Origin: Lachnospiraceae bacterium
GTDB taxonomy: Bacteria > Bacillota > Clostridia > Lachnospirales > Lachnospiraceae
Reading direction: 5' to 3'
Assembly: GCA_021200345.1 (NCBI GenBank)
Contig: JAJQGR010000194.1
Span: forward strand, 1-6,275
DNA: 6,275 bases
Under the pieces are notes generated by a model. The model searched no databases and was not told where the DNA came from. It saw only the letters and a program-made list of their open reading frames with translations. A program made the position numbers and the translations under genes. Each line of letters begins with the position of its first letter. Positions within the stretch are counted from its first letter, which is position 1. Positions 1 to 5,148 of this stretch are shown here, piece after piece.

Positions 1-1
1 T

Positions 2-862
2 ACCACCCCTCACCCGCCTAAAAAACTGGCCCTGGTCAATGATCTGGCGGGATATGGGCGCTGTTCTCTGACGGTAGCCCTGCCCATCGTCTCACAGCTG
101 GGTGTGCAGTGCTGTCCTGTACCCACCGCCATTTTTTCCAATCACACAGGCTATCCGGACTGGCACATGACAGACTACTCCGAAGAATTGCCGGACTATC
201 TGTCCGCATGGAAGCGCCTGGGATTTTCTTTCGACGGCATTATGACCGGTTTTCTGGGAAATCAGGCACAAGCTGACCTGATCCGGCAGATGATTGCCGA
301 TTTTAAAAAAGAAAATACGCTATACCTTCTGGATCCGGCTATGGGAGACGGGGGCAGAGCCTACGCCACCTGCGGAGAGAAGATCCAGGAAAGCATGCGC
401 AGTCTGGTCACTCTGGCAGACGTGGTCACACCAAACGTGACGGAAGCCTGTATTCTGACCGGCACGTCCTATCGGCCTGATTTTACCCAAAAAGAGCTCT
501 TTCAGATGGCGGAGAAGCTGCTGAATATGGGGCCAAAACAGGTGGTTATCACCGGCATTCCCTGCAAAAGCTTCCTGGGAAATTTATGTATAACCAAAGG
601 AGAGCCTGGCGTTCTCCTGCGTGTAAAAAAAGTCAGCCAATCCCGCCATGGCACCGGCGATATTTTTGCCGCCATCCTGGCCGCCGAGCTGCTGAAACAT
701 ACCGAAACGTCAAAAAAGCTGGTATTCCGGCAGAAGACGCTGACAGAAGCGGTCAAAAAAGCCTCCGCTTTCGTGAAAAAATGCCTGGCCGTCTCAGACG
801 CCTGCTCTCTTCCCGAACCGGAGGGTGTATGTTTTGAAAAGATTTTATATCAACTAAGGTGA
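2..862 (+). CDS. pdxK: Pyridoxamine/pyridoxine (vitamin B6) kinase, 5'-truncated by the window edge
   Basis: This is a PfkB/ribokinase-superfamily kinase that phosphorylates B6 vitamers with ATP in the cytoplasm, as part of salvage to pyridoxal phosphate. The frame is open from base 2, giving 286 visible residues. Family sequence (KKLALVNDLAGYGRCSLT) lies upstream of the first possible start codon, a GTG at 104 that falls inside LGVQCC. The true start is therefore before the window, and a start at 104 would remove the N-terminal substrate-binding part. Motifs seen in order are NDLAGYGRC (near 38-64), SNHTGYP, DPAMGDGG (near 332-355), VVTPNVTEA, VVITG and HGTGDIFAA. In the last, the GTGD at 650-661 is the anion hole with the catalytic Asp. 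Little of the N-terminus seems to be missing. It converges on the DUF4867 gene. The family is clear; vitamer preference cannot be read, and the symbol could equally be pdxY. Confidence 0.9.
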   Translation, partial: TTPHPPKKLALVNDLAGYGRCSLTVALPIVSQLGVQCCPVPTAIFSNHTGYPDWHMTDYSEELPDYLSAWKRLGFSFDGIMTGFLGNQAQADLIRQMIADFKKENTLYLLDPAMGDGGRAYATCGEKIQESMRSLVTLADVVTPNVTEACILTGTSYRPDFTQKELFQMAEKLLNMGPKQVVITGIPCKSFLGNLCITKGEPGVLLRVKKVSQSRHGTGDIFAAILAAELLKHTETSKKLVFRQKTLTEAVKKASAFVKKCLAVSDACSLPEPEGVCFEKILYQLR

Positions 863-881
863 TCCGCCGCTTCTACCCTGG

Positions 882-1508
882 TCAGATTTCCAGGTTCTCC
901 CCGGTCAGTCCGATATAGACCTCCGGATCCAGTCCCCCGTCCTGGTGGCCGATGAGCCACTTATTGCGGGCCGCCAGGAGTCTGTCCTCGGTCACTTTTC
1001 CTGACCGCAAATGGCTGCTCTCCAGCGGCAGGTTGGTGTCCTTTGGCAGCGCCACCGCTACCTGGAAAGGCTTTCCCTCCGCTCTGCAGGGCGCGTAATG
1101 AAGGGTGGTGGCGTATACCTCTACCGCCACACCGGCAGGTACTAAAAAGGCCTCCACTTTCCCGGTATCATAGTGAAAATCCTCCGTGATGTCCTGACGG
1201 CTGCCCAGCAGCAGAATAAACTCACCAGTGGACACATTAATCTCACTGTCTCTATGATACTCCAACGCGTTCAGCTTCGTGTTATATCCATTGCAGAAGC
1301 CGATCTGAATGGGCATTTCCCCATAATAAATATCAGAAAGCTGCTTTGCCAAAGGTACCGCCTCCAGACTTTCCACGGAGGGCTCATAGACCACTCCCTT
1401 CGTCACCGGTGTATCCGCCAGCGCTTCCACCAGCGGTGTGAAATCAAGGTGGCTGATCACCGTGCCGTATTTTTTAAATTCCGGATCTGTTACGTTATAA
1501 ATTTTCAT
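882..1508 (-). CDS. DUF4867 family cupin-like protein, function unknown, paired with xylB
   Basis: A 208-residue soluble protein with no signal peptide or membrane segment, which I recognise as resembling DUF4867, a family found in Firmicutes. It shows a degenerate cupin pattern. A first strand block EYHRDSEINVSTGEFILLLG (residues 83-102) holds E83, H85, E89 and E96. A second block around VPAGVAVEVYATTLHYAPC (123-141) holds PAG and H137. These are plausible metal ligands by analogy with cupins, not demonstrated ones. The start ATG has an AAAGGAA site just upstream. It lies 83 bp downstream of xylB on the same strand with no evident promoter or terminator between them, so the two are probably co-transcribed. 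A role in sugar metabolism, for example isomerase or epimerase, is inferred from this context and from the cupin fold of D-lyxose isomerases. The substrate is unknown, and a non-catalytic sugar-binding role is equally possible. Confidence 0.82.
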   Translation of the reverse strand: MKIYNVTDPEFKKYGTVISHLDFTPLVEALADTPVTKGVVYEPSVESLEAVPLAKQLSDIYYGEMPIQIGFCNGYNTKLNALEYHRDSEINVSTGEFILLLGSRQDITEDFHYDTGKVEAFLVPAGVAVEVYATTLHYAPCRAEGKPFQVAVALPKDTNLPLESSHLRSGKVTEDRLLAARNKWLIGHQDGGLDPEVYIGLTGENLEI

Positions 1509-1513
1509 TTCTG

Positions 1514-1520
1514 TTCCTTT
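1514..1520 (-). promoter_or_regulatory. Ribosome binding site of the DUF4867 gene
   Basis: On the minus strand AAAGGAA ends 5 bases before the ATG at 1508-1506. It is moderate rather than strong and supports this start. An AGGAG lies further upstream (minus strand, near 1536-1540), but it is about 27 bases or more from this ATG and so too far to serve it. Confidence 0.55.
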
Positions 1521-1591
1521 CCGATTGACCCTTTTCTCCTGTCATCATGATCCTTTTGCTTTTATGAAGTATTTTCGTTATTCATGGGACC

Positions 1592-3067
1592 TTACGCCCC
1601 ATAGATCTCAGAATAGCTCTTCTTCAGCGCCGGATACAGCTTTGCGAACTGCCTGTATTTCTCCTCGTAGGCCGCAGCCAGTGCGGGCTCCGGCTGCACC
1701 TCATCCACCACTTTCACGATTTTTGCCGCCGCATCTTCCACACTTTCATACACACCGCGGGCCACAGCGGCCAGCATGGCTCCGCCCATGGACGGGCCCT
1801 CCTCCACCGCCGGCACCTGAACCGGAATGTTGAACACGTTGGCAATGATCTTTTTCCAGAGAGGGCTCTTCGCGCCGCCGCCGCAGATCTTTGTGGACGC
1901 GATACCAATTCCCTGACTCTCAGCCACCTCAAAGGAATCCCGCAGGGCAAAGGCTACGCCCTCCAGCACTGCCTGTGTCATGTCCGCTCTGGTGGTATCC
2001 ATGCTCATGCCGATAAAGGCACCCCTGGCGCTGGGATCGTTGTGAGGGGACCTCTCCCCCATCAGGTACGGCAGGAAAAAGACCTTATTTTCTCCCAGCT
2101 TCCCAATTCCCGCCTGCTCCCCGCCAAAATCCTGGGTGGACAAAATATCCTCCATCCACCATTTATTGCAGGAAGCCGCGCTGAGCATGCATCCCATCAG
2201 ATGGAAATGGCCGTCCGCGTGCGCAAAAGCGTGCAGCGCGTTATGCGAATCCACCAGGAAATTCTCAGAGGAAATAAAGAGCGTTCCGCTGGTACCCAGG
2301 GAGAGATTGCACTGACTGTCTCCCACCGTCCCGGTTCCCACAGCCGCAGCCGCGTTGTCCCCGGCACCTGCCGCCACCACCACGTCGCGGCCAATCTTCA
2401 GCCGGTCCGCGATTTCCGGCTTCACACAGCCAATCGCTTCATAGCTTTCAAACAGCCGCGGCAGCATGTCCTCGGAAATCCCGCAGATTTCACACATTTC
2501 CTTCGACCATTTTTTATGCTTCACATCTAACAGCAGCATCCCGGAGGCATCGGAATAATCGGTACTGTGAACCCCGGTCAGCCGATAGGCCAGATAATCC
2601 TTGGGCAGCATAATTTTTTTGATTCTTTGAAAATTCTCAGGTTCGTTTTTCTTCAGCCATAAAAGCTTGGGCGCGGTAAAACCGGCGAAAGCGATATTGG
2701 CCGTATACTTGCTGAGGGTTTCTTTTCCAATGACCTGATTTAGATATTCGCACTCCGCACCTGTGCGGCCGTCGTTCCACAGAATCGCCGGACGAATGAC
2801 CCGATCGCACTCATCCAGAATCACCAGCCCGTGCATCTGACCGCCAAAGCTAATCCCCGCCACCTGAGATCGGTCCTGCCCCTGAAGCAGTTCCTCAAGC
2901 CCCGCCATACTCTGCTCATACCAGTCCTCGGGTCTTTGCTCCGACCAGCCCGCCTTCGGGAAAAAGATCGGGTATTCCCTGGAGACAATCTTCAGAATTT
3001 CTCCGCTTTCAGACATCAGTAAAAGCTTCACCGCACTGGTGCCCAGATCGATACCTATAAAATTCAT
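1592..3067 (-). CDS. xylB: Xylulokinase (FGGY family)
   Basis: It phosphorylates D-xylulose with ATP to D-xylulose 5-phosphate, the entry to the pentose phosphate pathway, in the cytoplasm. The length of 491 residues is usual for bacterial XylB. Domain I opens with the phosphate-binding GIDLGTSAVK (5-14). It continues with the substrate region GGQMHG (75-80), ILWNDGRT (95-102) and TDYSDASGML (169-178). Domain II starts near residue 232 with AGAGDNAAAAVG, where D237 is the expected catalytic base. It then has LSLGTSGT (256-262), PYLMGERSPHNDP (333-345), the ATP-site CGGGAKSPLW (395-404) and EGPSMGGAML (423-432). The start is fixed by a strong GGAGGAA site. It is the first gene of a two-gene unit with the DUF4867 gene. 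No xylose isomerase gene is visible, so the xylulose source must come from elsewhere or from another route. Other FGGY kinases are possible, but QMHG with GERSPHNDP favours XylB. Confidence 0.95.
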   Translation of the reverse strand: MNFIGIDLGTSAVKLLLMSESGEILKIVSREYPIFFPKAGWSEQRPEDWYEQSMAGLEELLQGQDRSQVAGISFGGQMHGLVILDECDRVIRPAILWNDGRTGAECEYLNQVIGKETLSKYTANIAFAGFTAPKLLWLKKNEPENFQRIKKIMLPKDYLAYRLTGVHSTDYSDASGMLLLDVKHKKWSKEMCEICGISEDMLPRLFESYEAIGCVKPEIADRLKIGRDVVVAAGAGDNAAAAVGTGTVGDSQCNLSLGTSGTLFISSENFLVDSHNALHAFAHADGHFHLMGCMLSAASCNKWWMEDILSTQDFGGEQAGIGKLGENKVFFLPYLMGERSPHNDPSARGAFIGMSMDTTRADMTQAVLEGVAFALRDSFEVAESQGIGIASTKICGGGAKSPLWKKIIANVFNIPVQVPAVEEGPSMGGAMLAAVARGVYESVEDAAAKIVKVVDEVQPEPALAAAYEEKYRQFAKLYPALKKSYSEIYGA

Positions 3068-3070
3068 ACG

Positions 3071-3077
3071 TTCCTCC
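3071..3077 (-). promoter_or_regulatory. Ribosome binding site of xylB
   Basis: On the minus strand GGAGGAA lies 3 bases (ACG) before the ATG; counted from GGAGG the gap is 5. It is close to the anti-Shine-Dalgarno complement and decides the xylB start. Confidence 0.75.
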
Positions 3078-3081
3078 GTTC

Positions 3082-3101
3082 CGCCGCGGATTTTTGCGGC
3101 G
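3082..3101 (-). promoter_or_regulatory. GC-rich stem-loop in the xylB 5' leader
   Basis: Perfect 6-bp arms CGCCGC (3082-3087) and GCGGCG (3096-3101) enclose an 8-base loop. All six pairs are G:C. On the xylB transcript the stem would begin about 6 bases after the predicted start and end 4 bases before the ribosome binding site. It could act as an operator for a repressor, as a 5' stabilising stem, or as a modulator of translation. It has no U-run, so it is not a terminator. Confidence 0.5.
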
Positions 3102-3113
3102 CTTCCTCAGGAT

Positions 3114-3142
3114 ATTATAGCAAACCCCTTTCCATCAGACAA
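3114..3142 (-). promoter_or_regulatory. Predicted sigma-A promoter of the xylB-DUF4867 unit
   Basis: Read on the minus strand: -35 TTGTCT (3142-3137, 4 of 6 consensus), a 17-bp spacer, and -10 TATAAT (3119-3114, 6 of 6). The -10 is preceded by TGC, giving an extended -10. Transcription should begin near 3107, leaving a leader of about 40 bases. I found no convincing CcpA-type cre site next to it. Confidence 0.72.
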
Positions 3143-3160
3143 TCATTATTCAGAAAATCT

Positions 3161-3174
3161 TAAGGAAAACCTTA
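3161..3174. repeat. Short inverted repeat midway between the divergent promoters
   Basis: TAAGG (3161-3165) and CCTTA (3170-3174) are perfect 5-bp arms around AAAA. It lies between the xylB -35 (ending at 3142) and the CAP-gene -35 (starting at 3186), 18 and 11 bp away respectively. The position suits a regulator acting on one or both promoters, but a repeat this short could be chance. Confidence 0.3.
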
Positions 3175-3185
3175 CCTCTCCATGA

Positions 3186-3214
3186 TTGAAAAGACCTGGG
3201 AAAACTGCTAAACT
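3186..3214 (+). promoter_or_regulatory. Predicted sigma-A promoter of the CAP-domain gene
   Basis: -35 TTGAAA (3186-3191, 5 of 6), a 17-bp spacer, and -10 TAAACT (3209-3214, 4 of 6). The -10 is preceded by TGC (3206-3208), which gives an extended -10. Transcription should begin near 3221, leaving a leader of about 60 bases before the ATG at 3280. Confidence 0.6.
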
Positions 3215-3264
3215 AAAAACAGAGTTTTATTCTCCCGGGGCACATATGCCTGGCGGAAGAGCTA

Positions 3265-3270
3265 AAAGGA
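3265..3270 (+). promoter_or_regulatory. Ribosome binding site of the CAP-domain gene
   Basis: AAAGGA lies 9 bases before the ATG at 3280. It supports that ATG, which is also the point where a proper signal peptide begins. Confidence 0.6.
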
Positions 3271-3279
3271 TACCACGAA

Positions 3280-3900
3280 ATGAAACAAAAAATTTTGACA
3301 ATCCTGCTGATCCTGGCGCTGACGGCATCCATCTTTGCCGCGGTTCCTGTGGTGGAAAATGAAATACTCACAACCGCCCAGACTACCGCGGTTCCGGCAG
3401 AAAAGATCAACATTTCCCAGGACCCCGCGGTTCTGACCCAAAATACAGATTCCATCCCGGAGACGGACGAGCCATCCTCTTCTATTCCCGAGGATGAAGT
3501 CCTCACCATTCAGACCAGTACGGAAGCGGTCACAGGCATTGTCCACTATGAAGAGGCTTATCAGGTTCTGGCCATGGTGAATGAGCACCGTGAGGAGGTG
3601 GGAGTTGCAGCTCTCTCCTGGGACGAAGACATGAAAGAGGCTGCTCAGATCAGAGCCGCCGAGGCAACCCTCTCCTGGTCACACACCCGGCCCAACGGCC
3701 AGGCCTGGTATACTGTCAGTCCTCTTGTCAAAGGAGAAAATCTGGCCAAAGGCTACAACAGCGCCGAGGATGTTTTTGAAGCCTGGATGGAATCAGACGG
3801 CCACAGGGAAAATATGGAATGGACCCTGGCCAAGACCATCTATGTGGCCTATTTTGAGACTGCCACCGGCGGGTACTGGGCCATGGAACTGGGCTATTGA
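3280..3900 (+). CDS. Secreted CAP-domain (SCP/PR1, YkwD-like) protein
   Basis: A 206-residue exported protein. Residues 1-21 form a signal peptide: K2 and K4, then a hydrophobic run ILTILLILALTASIFA, with probable cleavage around 20-23. Residues 24-86 are a low-complexity Thr/Ser/Pro/Glu-rich acidic spacer. The CAP domain covers roughly 92-206. It shows VNEHREEVG (100-108), LSWDEDM (112-118), the SHTRPNG motif with H135, KGENLA with E153, and AWMESDGHRENM (168-179) with H175. It ends in a C-terminal strand GGYWAMELGY. H135, E153 and H175 match the conserved CAP cavity residues, with E167 or E171 as a possible fourth. No LPXTG, lipobox or cell-wall repeat is seen, so release into the medium or loose wall association is likely. 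The molecular role of bacterial CAP proteins is poorly defined. It has its own promoter and no evident link to the sugar genes. Confidence 0.88.
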   Translation: MKQKILTILLILALTASIFAAVPVVENEILTTAQTTAVPAEKINISQDPAVLTQNTDSIPETDEPSSSIPEDEVLTIQTSTEAVTGIVHYEEAYQVLAMVNEHREEVGVAALSWDEDMKEAAQIRAAEATLSWSHTRPNGQAWYTVSPLVKGENLAKGYNSAEDVFEAWMESDGHRENMEWTLAKTIYVAYFETATGGYWAMELGY

Positions 3901-3910
3901 TCTTTTATTC

Positions 3911-3925
3911 CAAAAATTATTTTTG
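3911..3925. repeat. 15-bp AT-rich palindrome after the CAP gene
   Basis: CAAAAAT (3911-3917) and ATTTTTG (3919-3925) are perfect arms around a single T. It lies 10 bp after the CAP stop and 6 bp before the GTATAC palindrome. It lacks the GC stem and U-run of an intrinsic terminator. It may be only an A/T-tract or bent region upstream of the uxuA promoter. Confidence 0.3.
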
Positions 3926-3931
3926 CTGTTT

Positions 3932-3947
3932 AACTTGTATACTAGTT
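3932..3947. promoter_or_regulatory. Candidate operator for a UxuR/ExuR-like (GntR, FCD) regulator
   Basis: AACTTGTATACTAGTT is a 16-bp palindrome centred on GTATAC, with 7 of 8 base pairs matching. With one more mismatch it extends to 3930-3949. Its core TTGTATACTA fits the TnGTnnACnA layout of the E. coli UxuR/ExuR site, whose core is TGGTATACCA. It overlaps the first two bases of the uxuA -35, a position suited to repression relieved by a hexuronate metabolite. No regulator gene is in the window, so the identity of the binding protein is inferred. Confidence 0.55.
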
Positions 3948-3974
3948 GACAGTTCTGGAGCTGCATGCTATACT
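3946..3974 (+). promoter_or_regulatory. Strong predicted sigma-A promoter of uxuA-uxuB
   Basis: -35 TTGACA (3946-3951, 6 of 6), a 17-bp spacer, and -10 TATACT (3969-3974, 5 of 6). The -10 is preceded by TGC (3966-3968), an extended -10. Transcription should begin near 3981, giving a leader of about 76 bases. Such a strong promoter usually needs repression, which agrees with the overlapping palindrome. Confidence 0.8.
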
Positions 3975-4042
3975 GATTTTATCAGGGCAGAAAACATCTT
4001 ACTTATCGCCTTTGTCATTGAACATCATTTCTCAGGAAAAAC

Positions 4043-4049
4043 AGGAGGG
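4043..4049 (+). promoter_or_regulatory. Ribosome binding site that fixes the uxuA start
   Basis: AGGAGGG lies 7 bases before the ATG at 4057, ideal spacing. It settles the start against the in-frame TTG at 3946, which has no such site and is itself part of the -35 element. Confidence 0.85.
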
Positions 4050-4056
4050 TTACACC

Positions 4057-5148
4057 ATGAAAATGACATTCCGCTGGTACGGTTCAAAGAGCGACAGTGT
4101 CACCTTAAGCCAGATCAAACAAATCCCCGGCATGAGCGGGCTGATGGGCTTTCTGGATTACAAAGCGGCCGGGGAAGTCTGGACCGAGGGAGAAATCAAA
4201 GCCTACATCGATGAGGTCCATGAGGCAGGTCTGGAATGCGAGGTCATCGAGTCCGTCAACGTCCATGAGGACATCAAGCTGGGACTTCCCAGCAGAGATC
4301 AGTACATTGAGAATTACCGCGTCACCATTCGCAACCTGGCCAAATACGGTGTCAAGGTGATCGTCTACAATTTTATGCCGGTGTTCGACTGGCTGCGCAC
4401 TGATCTGGCCCGGGAAATTCCCGAGGACGGATCCAACAGCCTGTATTTCGATGAAGCGGAGCTTGGAGATATGGGGCCGCTGGACATCGTGCGCAACACC
4501 ATCGACAACTGCAACGGCTTTTCCCTGCCGGGCTGGGAACCGGAGCGGCTGTCGGAGCTGGAGAAAACGCTGGAGCTGTACAAGTCCGTCACCCCCGATG
4601 ACCTGCGTGCCAATTACCGCTATTTTCTGGAGGGTATTATCCCCGCCTGTGAAGAATGCGGCGTGGTGATGGCCTGCCACCCGGATGACCCGGCCTGGCC
4701 CATCTTTGGACTGCCCCGTATTGCCCACAGCCAGGAGGATTTTGACAAAATCGTAAATCTCTATGACTCCCCCAGCAACACCCTTTGCCTGTGCACCGGG
4801 TCGCTGGGCTCCAACCCGGACAATGACATTCCCGCCATCATCCGCCATTTCGGGGAAATGAACCGCATCGGCTGTCTGCATGTGCGCAATATCAAGTATC
4901 TGGGACACCATAAATTCCGTGAGGCCGCGCATTTGTCCAACACCGGGGACCTGGATTTATTTGAAATCATGAAAGCTGTTTACGACACCTGTCCGGACAC
5001 CTATATCCGTCCCGACCACGGGCGTATGATCTGGGGAGAGGTGGGCCGTCCCGGCTATGGACTGTACGACAGGGCTCTGGGCGCCACCTATATCAACGGT
5101 CTTTGGGAAGCCATTAACAAGATGAACAGGAGAGATTTGATATGTTAA
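4057..5148 (+). CDS. uxuA: Mannonate dehydratase
   Basis: It dehydrates D-mannonate to 2-keto-3-deoxy-D-gluconate in cytoplasmic glucuronate catabolism. It belongs to the metal-dependent TIM-barrel family (Mn or Fe). At 363 residues it is close to Gram-positive UxuA and shorter than the roughly 394 of E. coli. The N-terminus MTFRWYG (3-9) is typical. The expected metal ligands are all present: H208 in ACHPDDPAWP, C246 in LCLCTGSLGSN, H275 in LHVRNIK and D320 in YIRPDHGR. The C-terminus has MIWGEVGRPGYGLYDRALG (324-342). The start at 4057 is chosen by its AGGAGGG site; an in-frame extension to 3946 would add 37 residues lying over the promoter. Its last 7 bases overlap uxuB, so translation is probably coupled. 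Nothing appears broken. Confidence 0.96.
   Translation: MKMTFRWYGSKSDSVTLSQIKQIPGMSGLMGFLDYKAAGEVWTEGEIKAYIDEVHEAGLECEVIESVNVHEDIKLGLPSRDQYIENYRVTIRNLAKYGVKVIVYNFMPVFDWLRTDLAREIPEDGSNSLYFDEAELGDMGPLDIVRNTIDNCNGFSLPGWEPERLSELEKTLELYKSVTPDDLRANYRYFLEGIIPACEECGVVMACHPDDPAWPIFGLPRIAHSQEDFDKIVNLYDSPSNTLCLCTGSLGSNPDNDIPAIIRHFGEMNRIGCLHVRNIKYLGHHKFREAAHLSNTGDLDLFEIMKAVYDTCPDTYIRPDHGRMIWGEVGRPGYGLYDRALGATYINGLWEAINKMNRRDLIC
5128..5134 (+). promoter_or_regulatory. Ribosome binding site of uxuB inside the uxuA 3' end
   Basis: AGGAGAG ends 7 bases before the ATG at 5142 and lies within the last codons of uxuA. With the 7-base overlap of the two reading frames, it points to translational coupling. Confidence 0.7.

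Noticed and set aside
104..862. Kinase gene starting at the GTG at 104
   Set aside because: Conserved kinase sequence (LVNDLAGYGRCSLT) is encoded in frame upstream of it, so the gene begins before the window.
877..894. CCTGG/CCAGG stem at the kinase/DUF4867 junction as a bidirectional terminator
   Set aside because: Only 5 bp with an 8-base loop and no T-run on either strand.
1495..1548. 17-codon minus-strand mini-ORF (MMTGEKGQSERNRNENL) overlapping the DUF4867 start, with AAAAGG just before it
   Set aside because: It resembles a coupling leader ORF, but it is very short, its ribosome-site spacing is poor, and such ORFs arise by chance. It would need conservation to be believed.
2042..2530. 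162-codon plus-strand frame opposite xylB
   Set aside because: It is antisense to a clear FGGY kinase, and its Arg/His/Pro-rich composition is typical of a shadow frame.
3704..3716. TGGTATACTG, a second UxuR-like half-match, inside the CAP gene
   Set aside because: It lies within well-conserved coding sequence (AWYTVS), lacks flanking symmetry and is far from a promoter. Other GTATAC copies near 1112, 2703 and 6075 are likewise inside genes.
3068..4056. CcpA cre sites or riboswitches in the two intergenic regions
   Set aside because: I looked for the cre pattern (TGNAANCGNWNNCA type) and for long structured leaders and found none that fit. The leaders are only about 40-76 bases.
4105..4932. 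275-codon open frame on the minus strand opposite uxuA
   Set aside because: It is a shadow of the real uxuA frame: no ribosome site, no recognisable family and repetitive codon-complement composition.
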